From positions 1-64,000 of the forward strand of contig JALJEE010000928.1 in assembly GCA_023231475.1 (NCBI GenBank): a stretch of DNA of 64,000 bases, read 5' to 3'. Positions 48,085 through 61,165 of the stretch are shown here, piece by piece. The notes under the pieces are model-generated. The model was given only the letters and a program-made list of their open reading frames with translations. It had not been told where the DNA came from and ran no database searches. The translations under genes and the position numbers were made by a program. Position 1 is the stretch's first letter. Each line of letters opens with the position of its first letter. This DNA is from Seison nebaliae (Eukaryota > Rotifera > Pararotatoria > Seisonacea > Seisonidae).

Positions 48085-49203
48085 ATGTTTATGATCAAAT
48101 CGTTGTTAGCGGAAAATTTCCAAGAAGAGAATAATGAAAAGAAACAGACGTTGTTAACAGTAAATCAAAAGAAAGAGATAAATGTAATTACACCTGAAAC
48201 ATCGCCAGGTAGTTCCAATGGGAAGAATTGTAGAAAGAGGAAAATGTCGAAAGCCTCTCCAATCAAACATAATTTATCGACACCTCCACTCTCACCCCAA
48301 TCGGATAGTCCACCATCTGAATCGTCGACTCATCTACCAGAGAATAAGATTAAGAAATCACATGATTTATTAGGAAGCAGTTGTTCATCGATTAAGATAA
48401 ATGATACATCCAATCAAGATTTCGAATTGTTGAAGAATATTTACGTCAATGCTGTTCTCAATCTTCTCATGAAGAATGAGAATAAATCAATAAACAATCC
48501 AATTAACCAGAATATATTCAATTCCTTTGAAACCACACACACCAATTCGAAGAGTGATGTAAAAAATAATTTGCAGTTATCTCAATTTACTGAACAGACT
48601 CAACCGCAACGAACAAACAAAAGTGAAGGGGTTAGTACTAAAAATCAAAAAACAATTAAATTACCAGTGAATGAAAAACAAACAAAAACCTTAACTTCAA
48701 CGTCTGCAATCTCTGATTTTATTTCTGTTGTTTCTATACGAAAACCATCAAATGGAGAAGACGAAGGTGCAAATGGAAAATCGTCACAATGGATCCCAAA
48801 GAGTGTGAACAGTACCAAAATGAAATTGAGCGTTAACGAATCAGGAATGGCTACTTATTTCAGTTGTAAGTTGTGTGGGAAGACTTACACAACATTAGGT
48901 GCACTTAAAATGCACATTCGCACACATACTCTTCCATGCAAGTGCAACATTTGCGGAAAGGCTTTCTCGCGTCCCTGGCTCTTGCAAGGTCACATTCGTA
49001 CTCATACGGGAGAGAAACCTTTCCACTGCGAAATATGTTCGCGATCATTTGCCGATCGTTCTAATTTGCGAGCACACATCCAAACCCACTCAAATACCAA
49101 ACGTTATTCGTGTAAGAAATGTCAAAAAACTTTTTCTCGAATGAGTCTCCTTAATCGACATCTTGCTGAGAGTAAATTGTCAGTTTGTTGTTCAAATAAT
49201 TAA
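48085..49203 (+). CDS. Snail/Scratch-family C2H2 zinc-finger transcription factor
   Basis: A single visible coding exon of 372 aa. An AG (GAAGCAG) just before the ATG may be an acceptor for a 5' UTR intron. Snail-family proteins are repressors that bind CAGGTG E-boxes. Four zinc fingers fill residues about 262-365: [21 protein letters not shown], then [42 protein letters not shown] and [52 protein letters not shown] and [10 protein letters not shown] are diagnostic. The finger that normally precedes them in five-finger members is absent. The N-terminus begins [12 protein letters not shown], not the SNAG motif MPRSFLVKK. The middle is Ser/Asn/Lys-rich with [16 protein letters not shown]. Snail versus Scratch is not resolved. 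Confidence 0.9.
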   Translation: MFMIKSLLAENFQEENNEKKQTLLTVNQKKEINVITPETSPGSSNGKNCRKRKMSKASPIKHNLSTPPLSPQSDSPPSESSTHLPENKIKKSHDLLGSSCSSIKINDTSNQDFELLKNIYVNAVLNLLMKNENKSINNPINQNIFNSFETTHTNSKSDVKNNLQLSQFTEQTQPQRTNKSEGVSTKNQKTIKLPVNEKQTKTLTSTSAISDFISVVSIRKPSNGEDEGANGKSSQWIPKSVNSTKMKLSVNESGMATYFSCKLCGKTYTTLGALKMHIRTHTLPCKCNICGKAFSRPWLLQGHIRTHTGEKPFHCEICSRSFADRSNLRAHIQTHSNTKRYSCKKCQKTFSRMSLLNRHLAESKLSVCCSNN

Positions 49204-50225
49204 TTTATTCATCGTCTTCATCTATTAACTTATCGACGTAATAGTCAAATGAAACACGAAAAATTATTAGCTGATCAACCAAATTTTACGGGGTAATTAA
49301 ATAAATACAAGTTAGAAAAATAATTCTTTTCTCCTTTCACATCATAATTTATTGAACATTGATTTACTTAATGAATTCTATATTATCTACAAAGTATAAA
49401 ACTGATTTATTAAATATTCCTAACTAACTATTTCTTCTTCATATTTTTGCTTTCTTTTAAATAAAATGTATGCACTTAATTTATATATAATCAATATAGT
49501 TAAATCATTAAAAATTCATTCCCTCCAATCTTTTTATTTTATCTTAATACGAGGAACTTTAGCAACGAAATTGAGAAGATATGAATGATAAGTGGAGAGG
49601 TACGAGGAATGAGAATGAGAAGGCACAAAGTCGTATGGAAAAAATTGTAATTACTTTGGGACTTCTAGCACGTCCATTCTATTAATTGGAAGAAAAAACA
49701 ATGTAAACAACAGACTGGCTAAATATATTAACATTTTCTAATCTTCTCAAAGTCAAACATAATGTTCATGATGTCATCGGTTTTCTGCTACAGATTTTAT
49801 TTGATAAAAATGAATTCTTCTTATGAGTATATGTAAATATCTATAAAAATATGAGAAATATATTAACGGAAGTTAATCTGTTAATCAGAATATCTTTTTA
49901 TTACAGGAAAGGAAATGCAGTATGGAGAACCTAATTGTAAATCAATATTGTCGGTTGCCGAATTATATGTCGTATTACAAATTAACCACATTATGGTTCG
50001 CATAATCAATTTTGATAAAAGGGTAGTCATTGAAAGGTAAATGGAGAATGTACTTTTGTGCCATTTTGATTAAAAATTAAAGAGAATTTGAACTTCATAA
50101 ATAATCATGCAGAGAAACTTGAAACCGCAAAAGGTTGGCATAGTTTAATTTTGAAAAAAATTTAAACGGACTATATTTATATTTAATTTATACAATTTCA
50201 CAGTAATTAATTAACGGAAAATAGA
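49204..50225. other. Intergenic between Snail-family gene and XPNPEP1
   Basis: About 1 kb, AT-rich, no gene. It should hold the zinc-finger 3' UTR and the XPNPEP1 promoter. Nothing else recognised. Confidence 0.5.
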
Positions 50226-52504
50226 ATGTTAAGTATTGTGAGGAGATGGATGAAAAGTAGAAAACAAGTTTTAGATTATTTGATAGTTACTTCAAGTGAC
50301 GCTCATTGCTCCGAATATGTTCGACATGAAGATAAAATAAGAGAACGAATTAGTTCCTTTTCAGGATCGAATGGACATCTCTTGATTGGAATGGATGAAG
50401 CATTTCTTTGGACTGACGGACGATATTATTTACAAGCAACAAAACAATTATCATCCGATTGGAAATTGATGAAAGAAGGTTAATCAGAATAATTCATCAA
50501 TTCCAATGATGTTTTTAGATGATGATAAAATGGAAGAATTGTTGGTGGAAAAAGAATCATCGAAAATCGGACTCGATTTCACTCGTTGTGATATCGGTTA
50601 GAAAATATTGATAAATTAAATATTGATGATATTGATATATAATGATTTTGTTTCAATACAATTTCAGGATTATGGAATCGAATGACAAACATTAAATTTA
50701 TTGATATATCAACTGATGGATTCTTTGAAGAGGAATTAATGAAGAATTTCGTGGAGACGAATGGAGAGTATCATAAGAGAAATGGAATATTTCTTCATGA
50801 TTCGAAATTCTCAGGGATACATTTCTCGGATAAAAAAGAAGAATTGTGTAATGATTTGAAATTTGTTCAATCGTCTCACATAATTATTTCGTCACTGGAT
50901 GAAATTGCTTGTTAGTGTTCGATAGCGGTAATCTCAACATTTGTTTCTCATCACGAAAGGGCTACTAAATTTGAGATGTTTGAATGAATTTAAATATGTT
51001 CCATTCTTCCTCTCATTTGTCATCGTGTCGAGTAGTGGAGAATGGTTTGAATTAATTCTTATTTTATTATCATTCAAATTATTTTATTCATTCAGTTCTT
51101 TCTTTTGTGATAATGTTCAAAGTGAATCAGTTCAAGATTATTTGAAGAGTAATAATATAAAATTATTTCCATATAATCATTTTTATGATTTCTTACAATC
51201 GTTATTGGACAATCCGATTAATACGAAAATTCAAATGGATTTAACTGCCAATGTAAAACTATACCAAATAATTCCAGAAGTTAATTCTCCTAAAATTTAT
51301 TTTATTCATTTCTTTCTTTTTTCATTTAGGAGAAGAGATCGATTATTCCCTCACCGATCGCTAGAAGAAAATGTATAAAAAATCCAACAGAAATTAATGG
51401 ATCGATTAATGCACATGTTATTCATTATTCATATAATTTAAATAATTATTTCAATAGAATCGAGATTCAATAGCTCTCAATAAATTTTTGAGGAAACTGG
51501 AGAATTGTATAAGATCAAAAGAGAAGATAACGGAAATCGATGCCTCCAATATGATTCATGAAGAACGAAAGTTTTAACTAATTCTTTCTTAACTAATTTT
51601 AAACAATTCTTATTTCAGAAAAAATGAGAATTTTGTTAGTGACAGTTTCGAAGCAATTTCAGCTAGTGGACCTAACGGAGCCATTATTCATTATCGACCA
51701 GAAAATGAATATTTCATTCAACCATCATTACCATATCTGTTGGATTCAGGTGGTCATTATTTGTTAGTTATTATTCTTCCATCAGTCAAATTTCCTATCA
51801 TTATCACAGAGATGGAACAACTGATGTAACACGAACTATATTTTTCCAAGAACAACCAAACCATATTAAAGAGATGTATACGAAAGTGATAAAAGCTCAT
51901 ATTGGTGTGGCGTCGTTAAAGATACCTAAATCATATGATAAAGAGAAGAATATCTGGTTGCAATTGGATGCAATAGCTCGAAGTGAATTATGGAAGTTTT
52001 CCGGCGATAACTATCTCCATGGAACGGGTCATGGAGTTGGCTACTTTCTGGGAGTTCACGAAAAACCCATAATGTCTTATCGATATGGAAATGGTGAGAA
52101 TATAACATTCAGAGATGGAATGATTATAACGATCGGTTAAATTTTAATTCTGCTCATCATTCTCATATGAATGATCATCTGGAATAGAACCTGGATTTTA
52201 TTCGACTGATAATTATGGAATTCGATTTGAGAACTGTTATCTAACTGAATTGCATGTTTTAATTTCAATTATATCGATATAACATTTATTTATAAAATAG
52301 GATGATCATTATACATTTCGTCCATTGACACTCGTTCCAATTGATACGAACAATCTTCTTAAACATCTATTGAATAAGAAAGAAATGGAATGGATCAATA
52401 ATTACCACCATCTTATTCAAAAGGAAATATCTGGAAATATAACAGAAACTGTCGATGTTCAATGGATGAAAGAAAAAACGGAAAACATGAAAAATTTTTA
52501 TTAA
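50226..52504 (+). CDS. XPNPEP1: Xaa-Pro aminopeptidase 1 (aminopeptidase P)
   Basis: Eleven inferred exons: 50226-50478, 50519-50596, 50668-50910, 50960-51044, 51096-51279, 51330-51416, 51458-51570, 51619-51762, 51810-52135, 52188-52255, 52301-52504, giving about 594 aa (human 623). This M24 metallopeptidase removes the N-terminal residue before proline, normally in the cytosol. The N-terminal creatinase-like domains show SDAHCSEYV, LWTDGRYYLQA and LDEIAWLLNLR. The catalytic domain shows ISASGPNGAIIHY, the metal ligands in LLDSG and LDGTTDVTR, LHGTGHGVG, IEPGFYS and IRFENCYL, and the end block FRPLTLVPID. All ligands are present. The start lacks a signal peptide, so cytosolic. The shortest intron, 50479-50518, is 40 nt. 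Confidence 0.93.
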
Positions 52505-52809
52505 AAGAAATATCGAGAAGCTATATGGAACCAGACCAATTCTCCAACATCTACGAAACCAATCTGCGAGCAACCTAATTTTTATAGATTACTAACAAAA
52601 TTTGTAAATGAAAAATATAAAACTAGCCGAATAATAATTTTTGTTGATTTGTTCATTCAAGCTTAAAATTTAAAAAAAAATTTTTTCCTAATGTAAATGT
52701 TCATGAATTATGAATGAATTAAATTATTGAAACGACCAAATTTAGGCTCAATCAATACAGAGGAATTCTGTTATCATATACCAACATATTATACGGTACA
52801 TAGACATTG
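52505..52809. other. Intergenic XPNPEP1-PLK
   Basis: 305 bp of AT-rich sequence between a stop and a start on the same strand; promoter and 3' UTR only, with no recognised element. Confidence 0.4.
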
Positions 52810-54593
52810 ATGGAAAAAACGATTGAATGGGATGGGACCGAATATAAGACGAACAAATTTATCGGAAAAGTTTAATTTAATTTAATTTAATTCATTCTAA
52901 AACCAAACTAGGGAAGTTTCGGCAAATGTTATTTATTCGATGGGGAACATGACACAAAGATTGCGGTGAAATATATTGAAATTAGACATCACTCGGCAGC
53001 AAGATTAGAGAAACTGACGTCAGAAGTGATGGTACAATCCAATTTGATTCATTCGAATGTCGTTCAATTATTTAACGTTTTACAAAAATCATCACAATTT
53101 CGTATTCTTCTCGAATATTGTCCGAATCAAGTTAGATATTATTAGAAATCAGTTAAATTCAAACTAGTCGGATTTTAGGATCTTTCTAAATTATTAGAGA
53201 AACGAAATAAATTGACGATAGTGGAATGTCGTTTTTTTATGAGACATATAATGGAAGGAGTGAAGTTTATTCACGATAAGAATTATGTTCATTGTGATCT
53301 TAAGCCAAACAACATTTTCTTGAGTGATGGTTTAATACCGAAGATTGGTGATTTTGGATTGATCACATCAATTTATGAAGATGAGCGACATATCGGAAGG
53401 TTTGTGATCTTGTGATGAATATGAAAATAAATTAAATTTTTATTAGGGGAAAAGCCGGAACGTCGACATATATGGCTCCTGAAATCATCAGAGATTATTG
53501 TTTCTCTTATGCATCAGACATATGGGCATTAGGTGTCATATTGTTAATAACTCTTTCTCTCTCTCTCTCTCTCTTTTATTATTTTTTATAGTTACAAAAT
53601 GTTAGATGGTCAATTACCATTTAATGGAACAAAATTTGAAGAATTATTCAAAAACATGTTAGAACCAAGAAGGCGGATAAGACGACGAGATGTGATTGAT
53701 GCAGAATTGTTATTAGATAAGATGTTCGAAGTTTCTATGGAATATCGGATAACATTACGTGAGATGGAGAAGGATGCTTTCTTCAAAACTCCAATTCCAC
53801 TGCAACTCCCATTGTCCGCATTTCAATCGATACCGACATTCACTCAATCTCAAATGAGAAAATCAAAAAGAAAACGGATGAGCGTGAAAACGAAATCGAA
53901 ACAATTCGAAGAATTCATCAATTGGATAACTTGTGGAGATGATGATAAATTGAAAGAGAATTTGAAAGAAATGAAAAAGGATCGATTAATTTACGTGGAT
54001 CAATGGTGGAAGACGGCGAATGGTTTATGTTATTTGTTGAATGATGGAACGAAAGGAATTCGATTTACAGATAACTCGATTGTTTGTCAATTCCCCGATT
54101 CGTCAGCCGCAATCACATATGCCGATAGAATGTTGCGAGAAGTTGAAATTTATCAATTCAATGAATTCTCTTCTGATTTTTTAACGAGAAAATGCAAATT
54201 ATTCCAAACTATTATGAAGAATATGAAATTCGCAAATAAACCATCAAATCGTTTTCGATCAAGAGTATTTCCTCTTGAACATTATTTATTGAACAACAAT
54301 TATCAGATATGGTATCTCAGCAATGGAATTGTGCAAGTTCCACATTATTTAACTTTCCAATATTTTTTATTTAATTTTTTTAGGTTTCCATCAAACACGA
54401 TTGGAAGAATACAAATACGAAAGAATATCTTCTCTTAATGAAAGAGAAGAAAATTATTTATATCAATTCTCATGACGAAATAGAAGATATTCTGATCAAT
54501 AGGTCCTTCGATACGCATATATCATTGAAATGTGCTCTCCGTTCCTTTGGTGAATTGATGAAAGATAAATGTTTCGATCTATTCAATTATTAA
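52810..54593 (+). CDS. Polo-like kinase (divergent)
   Basis: Six inferred exons: 52810-52869, 52912-53130, 53179-53399, 53447-53542, 53592-54336, 54384-54593, giving about 516 aa (PLK1 603). The kinase domain is intact: GKGSFGKCYLFDG (P-loop, residues 19-31), IAVKYIEI (Lys), VHCDLKPNNIFL (catalytic Asp, HCD in place of HRD), IGDFGL, and a T-loop AGTSTYMAPEII. The tail has two Polo-box-like repeats: YVDQWWKTANGLCYLLNDGT with GIRFTDNSIVCQF, and YQIWYLSNGIVQV with the following strands. PLKs act at centrosomes, kinetochores and in mitotic entry. The repeat order fits the PLK1-3 group rather than PLK4. Intron 53543-53591 contains a (CT)n tract. Confidence 0.85.
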
Positions 54594-54824
54594 TAATGTG
54601 CCGCGTCAATATTATTAATCGTTTTTGGAAGAGTTCTTTTGATGATAATCGATCAATGTCCATTCAAAGGATAAATATTGAAGCTTCAAATTTTAATGAC
54701 TGATAATTTCATAGGCAAATATTTAATGATATTTCCAATTACTGTTATATTTCCATGATATTCACAAGACAACCATTTCCATGGAAACGATAAGAAAACC
54801 TCAACCAGATTTCCGAGGCATAAA

Positions 54825-55232
54825 ATGGGATTGGGTTATGGATCAATGTCAGCAATTATTCCAACACGCTTCCTCTGTACAATCGCTCATCTGATGTCAT
54901 TATCGTTGTGCATCGGATATATCGATGACAATCTTTGGTGTACTACAAGATCGTCAGCGGCAGCGACAACACTATCAACCGTACTGGCAATTGGAATAAT
55001 ATTTATTTTGTTCGAAATCGCGATCTACATCACGGGAATATCGATGTTCCTTATGATCCACTCTTTAATCTTGACATTTCTTCACGCACTTGGCTCTTGT
55101 TTACTTAGCGCATTTCTTTTCGATTGTTGGTGCTACGTACGAATATGGTGGATATTCATCTTATTCTCTTTACTACCCTTCGTAATGGAAATGATTTGTA
55201 TCGTTCGTTTTCTAATTAAAAAATCTAAATGA
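54825..55232 (+). CDS. TMEM107: TMEM107-like ciliary transition-zone membrane protein
   Basis: A single exon of 135 aa, the family's usual size (about 140). TMEM107 sits in the MKS module of the ciliary transition zone. Four hydrophobic helices are visible: about residues 16-32, 47-70, 74-96 and 104-128. The N-terminus IPTRFLCTIAHLM matches the family VPSRFLTLLAHLV, and ISMFLMIHSLI, LFDCWCYVRIWWIF and LLPFVMEM match later blocks. ATG 54825 gives MGLGYGSM before the conserved block; the in-frame ATG at 54846 is an alternative start. It lies 231 bp after the PLK stop, on the same strand. Confidence 0.85.
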   Translation: MGLGYGSMSAIIPTRFLCTIAHLMSLSLCIGYIDDNLWCTTRSSAAATTLSTVLAIGIIFILFEIAIYITGISMFLMIHSLILTFLHALGSCLLSAFLFDCWCYVRIWWIFILFSLLPFVMEMICIVRFLIKKSK

Positions 55233-55988
55233 TTTTCTCTTCTCTAATTCTCATTCATTAAAATATTTATCGATAAATTTTAACTAATTTCATTTGAAAA
55301 AAAACCATAATCTTATTTAGACGATTCCATTCCAATATGGATTTGGAAGTTGTGGGAGATAAATCACCAAAAAGTTTAATTGACATAATAATGTTAGGAA
55401 TAGAAATTATAGACATAAAATAATTTGAATTCATCTCAAAATAAAACTAATTTCATTCGACATCCGAATTGTTTGGTTGGATGAGTAGAAAGGACGATGA
55501 TAAAATGAATTAGGATAAATAACACTAAAATGAATCGATTACAAATATAATGGGAAATATAATGAGTTATATTGTGAAATGGTTAGGAAACTGCCAAAGC
55601 AACAATTGTTCTGTCGGAAATGTCTGAATGTGTCTTTAACGAAGAGTCATGCATTCAGGGTGATAAAATTGTGAAAATTGTAAGGAGGAATTTTTTTATA
55701 GAAAGAATAAAGGATATACATGTATATATATATATAGTGTATATATGTATATCGAGAAGTTATTTTCTCTTTTTTGAATGGATTGAAATAAAACGGTTGA
55801 AACATTAAAATAAAATTTATATATGAACTCTGAAAGAAGGTTGTGGGGGTGTTGATCTGATAATAATTGATATAATTGTTTCTCAACTTTAACAAATACA
55901 AATATTCAAATGAAGGAAATTAATAATCGAAAGATAATTTTAGTTTTACTTTTTTCTCCAATACTTTTCTAACTTCTCTTCTCGATCT
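55233..55988. other. Intergenic with AT microsatellite
   Basis: About 750 bp between convergent TMEM107 and dynamin. It contains a (TA)n-rich tract near 55717-55752 (alternating TATATA with TGTATA). No gene. Confidence 0.5.
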
Positions 55989-58517
55989 TCATCGCTTATC
56001 TGGTCGTTCGGGAACGCGGGGAGGAATATATGGTGCTGCCTTGTTCGTCCGTGAAGGAATGGTTGGAACATCACTATTGCTTCCCGATGGAGCCATAGGA
56101 GCGTTGTTGCGTTTCATACTTGGCGATCGGTGGGTGGAGTCGGGACGAGGTGGAACAATTTTTTTAGACATTGGATTTAATCGTGCATTTGAATTCATCG
56201 AATTGTTCATTTGTTCATTCGAATTCATCCAAGACATGTCGACTTGAGGAGGAACGGGAGTTGATACAGTTTTCATTTGTACTTGATCAATAATCTTCAA
56301 TGCCTCCGTTGTACATTTATACAATTTCAAAAGTGACTCACGTCTTTGTGTCTCTTCCGGACTCTCCTCCATCAACTGAACGACGTTTCCGGTCGAATAG
56401 AGCATCGGAATAATTTCTTCTCCAATGAAATTTTTCAGTTTTTGGATAATGGAATGCATAATCGCTTTCGGCACCAAATCCTTCGTCGTTCGATTAACGA
56501 TCTTTTTGTACGAATCGACTAATGTTCGAATCGTTTCGATCTGTCTCTCCAGATTAGGCGACACTGACACTTCGTCGGCATTTCGACCATCACCAACACC
56601 TGAATCTCCCGAACTATTTGTTGGTTCGATCGTATTCTCTTTTGAGGGATAGACTCCAGCACGAAGGAATGACGCCTTCCAACCATCAATATCATCAATC
56701 GATTCACAAGTCAATTCCAATTGTTTATGATCTTTGAACACATTCCTCGAATCATTATAATAAAGAGCGAATGCATGCTTCTTACTCATGAAACCACCAG
56801 CATCGATATCTCTCAATTTCATATTGTCTAAATTAATCATAAATTTCTTCTCTTGTTCTGTATCGTCCTTGTACCATGATAACGATTCCGTCGTCATAAC
56901 GAACCAAAACGCTCGTTGTCCTTTCAAGAAACTACCAGACGGTATTCCCAACCATCCTTTCCTTATCAATTCATTACCTACTCGTCTCTTACCATCACTC
57001 TGAGCTTTGTTCGTAGCATTATTAAAACCGATGAAATCTTCATGATTCGTATTAATATATGACAACTGATAATCGACATATAAAAGCAAATTCGTTTTAC
57101 ACGTATCCTCCAATTGTTGGAGATGTGTCACGATAATTCTTTCTGTTTCATCTCTCAATCGTGGATATGAATGCATTTCATTTGTTATTTTTCGAATACT
57201 AATTCTTAATTCTTCCGTCACCATTTCAATACAACGAACAATCGGCGCTCGTAAATCCAACATCTCATTCTTAATTACTGCTTCAAATGCTTGATCTGGT
57301 GTGAATAATCCAGTTCGGACAGCGAATGTATTCCTGATAGTATAAGCGATTCGCCGTCGTAAATCTTTTTCGTCTCTTTCTTCTTTCACTAATTCAAATG
57401 GGAAACGTTCGTGGAATATTCGATTAATTTTTGCTCCACCAGATAATTCGGCCGTATTGACAACGTCGCCACTTCCTTCAATAATCTTCTCAAAATTTAT
57501 CGCTAATTGTTGGACCAAATGTAACATAGTTCGTGATTGATGTGCTGGATCATTAGGTTGTACATATTTAAATTCTTTCACATCTTTCTCTAAATCAGCT
57601 TGTTGTGCCAATAAATTGTTACGAATACCTGGCAACTTCTCTCGAATATGATTTGTTAATTGTTCATTCAATGTTCTCTGAAGATATGATGTTCCCATAC
57701 GAGACGATAAATGACGATATGCAGGATGTCCTAAAAAGAATTGTTTCTCAGCAGCTAATGCTGAAACGATATCTTTCCTTCCTTCGATATCTTGTTGACT
57801 TCGATTAACTACTCCAATATATCCGCGTCTTAATGGGAGAAGACGATTCTCTAAAATATCTCTTGCATGTGTTCCTGCATCCATCAAATCCAATTTAGTA
57901 ATAACTCCAATTGTTCTCAATCCTTGAGGATCGACTTCTTTCGCTAATTTTAATGCATCCGAATTCGCCAAATCACTATTTGCTGGAGTAACAGCTAAAA
58001 TGAGACAATTCTCTTGTGTAATAAATTCTAAGATCATGCCTCTTATTAATTGTTCGATATTGGCCGGTTGATCACCTACCGGCACTTTCGTCATTCCCGG
58101 TAAATCGACTAACGTCAAATTGAGTACATGAGGCGAAAAAACTTTCAAATTAATTGGAACATTCGAAACGCCTTTATTCTGACCAGTTGCTCGATCTGTC
58201 TCATCTTCAATCTCTTTTCGAACCGCATCAAAATCAGTTAACGGTTGTCCTCGTCGATGGAGGAATTCGGCATATTCCGTATTCGAATGTAATAATTGTA
58301 AGATCAATGGTCGACGTGTTACGATTCCATTACCACGTGGTAAGAAATCTTTTCCTACAAAATTCTCCAACACCGAACTCTTACCTGCACTCTGTCCACC
58401 GACGACAGCTATTTGAGGTAATCCCACTGGAAATTCACGACCAAGATTGGTAAACGCATCTTGCAATGAATTCACAATTGGAATGAGTTCCTCCATTCCT
58501 TCATTTTGCCACGACAT
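55989..58517 (-). CDS. Dynamin (classical) GTPase
   Basis: A single uninterrupted exon of 842 aa (human DNM1 864). Dynamin assembles on necks of budding vesicles and severs them, in clathrin-mediated endocytosis. The domain order is complete: the GTPase domain with [14 protein letters not shown] (G1, about residue 40), IVTRRPL (G2 region), VDLPGMTKV (G3) and ITKLDLMD (G4), NRSQQDI; then middle/stalk; a PH domain starting [12 protein letters not shown] (about 510-625); GED with ESLLKLYKC near 715; and a short Pro/Arg-rich tail ([26 protein letters not shown]). The presence of the PH and Pro-rich tail makes it a classical dynamin, not DRP1. Lack of introns in 2.5 kb is notable next to intron-rich neighbours. 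Confidence 0.95.
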   Translation of the reverse strand: MSWQNEGMEELIPIVNSLQDAFTNLGREFPVGLPQIAVVGGQSAGKSSVLENFVGKDFLPRGNGIVTRRPLILQLLHSNTEYAEFLHRRGQPLTDFDAVRKEIEDETDRATGQNKGVSNVPINLKVFSPHVLNLTLVDLPGMTKVPVGDQPANIEQLIRGMILEFITQENCLILAVTPANSDLANSDALKLAKEVDPQGLRTIGVITKLDLMDAGTHARDILENRLLPLRRGYIGVVNRSQQDIEGRKDIVSALAAEKQFFLGHPAYRHLSSRMGTSYLQRTLNEQLTNHIREKLPGIRNNLLAQQADLEKDVKEFKYVQPNDPAHQSRTMLHLVQQLAINFEKIIEGSGDVVNTAELSGGAKINRIFHERFPFELVKEERDEKDLRRRIAYTIRNTFAVRTGLFTPDQAFEAVIKNEMLDLRAPIVRCIEMVTEELRISIRKITNEMHSYPRLRDETERIIVTHLQQLEDTCKTNLLLYVDYQLSYINTNHEDFIGFNNATNKAQSDGKRRVGNELIRKGWLGIPSGSFLKGQRAFWFVMTTESLSWYKDDTEQEKKFMINLDNMKLRDIDAGGFMSKKHAFALYYNDSRNVFKDHKQLELTCESIDDIDGWKASFLRAGVYPSKENTIEPTNSSGDSGVGDGRNADEVSVSPNLERQIETIRTLVDSYKKIVNRTTKDLVPKAIMHSIIQKLKNFIGEEIIPMLYSTGNVVQLMEESPEETQRRESLLKLYKCTTEALKIIDQVQMKTVSTPVPPQVDMSWMNSNEQMNNSMNSNARLNPMSKKIVPPRPDSTHRSPSMKRNNAPMAPSGSNSDVPTIPSRTNKAAPYIPPRVPERPDKR

Positions 58518-61165
58518 CCTCTAATCAAATGCTCATTTGTTCTTTTAAAATAAAAATTTCCTCGACACTTTTTCCTGTTTCCCCACCGTTTCCAATTAAA
58601 AATAATCTATTGAATAAAAGAAAGATCATTAATATTTCCATTCATTCTCTGAATAATCATATATTCTCTCAGGAAATTGAAACAATGAACGAACTGCAAC
58701 ATAAATGCATTATATCAGATGGAGAAGACATCAAATTATTATTCTATTGTCTACAAATTCTTATCAGTCGCTGACAGTCAATCGACAATTTGTAGGAGAG
58801 ATACTCACTTCAATATATTCATCAAACAACTCTCAATAAATTGTAAATTAAATTATCATAATTTAATACTAATGTTAATCAGTCACAAATATATGATTCA
58901 TATAAATAAAAAGAGTCAACTCGTCTCCTGGACATACAACCACACATTCATTAGACAACATCAGGAATTATTCAATTTGATAATTTGAACTTAAAAGACA
59001 ACATTACCTACAATCGAATAAAATGGAATTTTACATTAAAAATTTCTAATGAACGAGAATGATATAATGTCGATTGAAGAAAGATTATTATGTTACATGA
59101 AAAAATGAAATTATCATCATTATCGTTGAAAATAATATGGTTCGGTGTCTAATCTTCCGTTCGATATCTTTCTAGAAAGAATAATCTCATGAAAGAAGGA
59201 GGAATACTTCCATTAATTTCTGTAAGAGAATTCATTTCAGATCATACATCGAATTATGTAAGAAATAATGGGAGAATTGGGCAAAGTATTAATATTAATA
59301 ATAATTGTCAATGAAGGAATAATGACAGTCGAGCAAAGAGGAAATCCAGTAATATTAAAGGAAGTTCGCGCTAAAAATGACCTTCTGTCAACAATATACT
59401 TTGACTGTGAGAGGAAAGGAAAAGAAGAAGATAAAATAATAAAAATAACATATTCGAATAATTCAATACGCATGTAATCTTGCATAAATAAATAATATAT
59501 ACTTAATATGAATATTTACCGATTAGAATTTATGTAATTGAAAGAAATATTTATATTCGGGGAATAAAGAAAAATAATGAATTATTTCTTCATATATGTT
59601 TCATTTGTTCGATTTTATTTCAAATAAACCGGAATTAAAACCAAATGATAAACTCTAACTCTTCTATTTGTTCATTGTGTTCGACGGATGGAGATGGTTA
59701 ATGGACACTACACTTATCAAACATGAATTCTCTTCTTTCAGCATAACGAAAATAGAATGACGAATGTTTCTTTATTTAACGAATGGAAGAAGAAAGAAAG
59801 AAAGAAAGAAAGAACGATCTATTTACACATACAAACACACTCTCGCCCAATTTCGGAATATTATATTGCTGTTCATTCTACTCGGAAGTTTTCACAAGAA
59901 TAGAATAGTGAAAGAAAAAATAAATAATTATTATTTCCATCAATTCATATGTTTACGGATATTTCATCCCTATACGTGTGTGTGTGTATGTATTTATGAC
60001 ATGTCTTCAACATATTCTTATGAAGAGATGAGAGTGATGTATTAATAAATAATTATTTATTTCGCTTAACTTTTGGTCGGGGAGTAGGGCGAATGGCGGG
60101 AGTTGAATGAAGTCAGACTTTACCTATCGTTCATTTTTTTCTCTCTCAAATTGAAGAATGATTATTTTTCTCTCTTTCTCTCCACAATGATGTCCATTAT
60201 ATTTCATCCTTTTTCTACATTCTCATATTCTCCATCAAATGGAAATATATTCACACTGAAAAAAAGAGAAATTTTCTTTTGACCATTCAAATTTAATTCA
60301 TAAATAATTTTTAAATGGGAACGATTAAGAATACTCAAATTATTAATCGAACATATCATAAAATTTTAGGATGCATTAAATTAAGCGAAGAATTTCTTGA
60401 ACAGTTAAAAGAAAGAAAAGTTTAATGTTGTTGTTGTTAAAAGTCGATCTCTCTGTAATTGAGATGATTGAGAAATTCGTATATTCTTCGAATCACCTCT
60501 CTAACATTCGTCAATGTCATCGTCTCCCATCACAAATACTCATAATTGGTCGATCGGAATTTTATCGTGTTCATTTCCCAAAAGTTGTCCTGCTATTTTC
60601 TCTTTTTTTACACATGCCTCTCTTTCTCTAATTAGTTTAATGTGCCGAATATGTACGTTAATGATTGTTGTGCAATTATGGGAAGAACGCAATGACGTAT
60701 AATTCGCACAAGTTTTCTTTCAAGGCATTTTACTACAAAAACATTCCCTCATCGTTCAATCATCGAATACTTCCACAACAACTGAAATTGATAAATACAA
60801 ATTTGTCTCTCTCAATCCACAGACAATTCTCACATCAAATAAGAATAATTTGAGAAAAACAATAATTGTTTGAAGGTTTCCGAGAGAAATTAAGGAAATT
60901 AATTAGCTTAATTATTTCCATTATTTACTTTATTATAGTTCTTTATCATACTTCTATTCCACAATCCTTTTATTGAGCTTCCAATTAATAAAAATGTTAT
61001 TGATTTATTCATTTCATTCATTTTAACTTCGAAATTCTGGAGAGAATAATTGGAAATTTTAATAAAATAAGACTATATTGAAAAACTATAAATATGGTGA
61101 TTAAGAAATATTTGGACTATAAACTTTTAACGTCGTTCAATTCATCTAATTTATTTAGACGAAAA
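58518..61165. other. 2.6-kb intergenic region
   Basis: Between the dynamin start and the GBE1 stop, both on minus. No gene recognised; the frames at 58529-58988, 59237-59485 and 59764-60045 are AT-rich with no similarity, and 59268-59477 is open on both strands by composition. It contains microsatellites (59790-59814 and 59975-59990). It should hold the dynamin promoter. Confidence 0.5.
59790..59814. repeat. (GAAA)n microsatellite
   Basis: Six tandem AGAA/GAAA units; a short (TG)n tract follows at about 59975-59990. Ordinary simple-sequence repeats. Confidence 0.8.

Noticed and set aside
53212-53415. Independent 67-aa gene
   Set aside because: It is exon 3 of the Polo-like kinase read into the next intron.
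59237-59485. Overlapping ORFs on both strands (82 and 69 aa)
   Set aside because: Open on both strands by composition, no family similarity, no splice context, in an intergenic AT-rich region.
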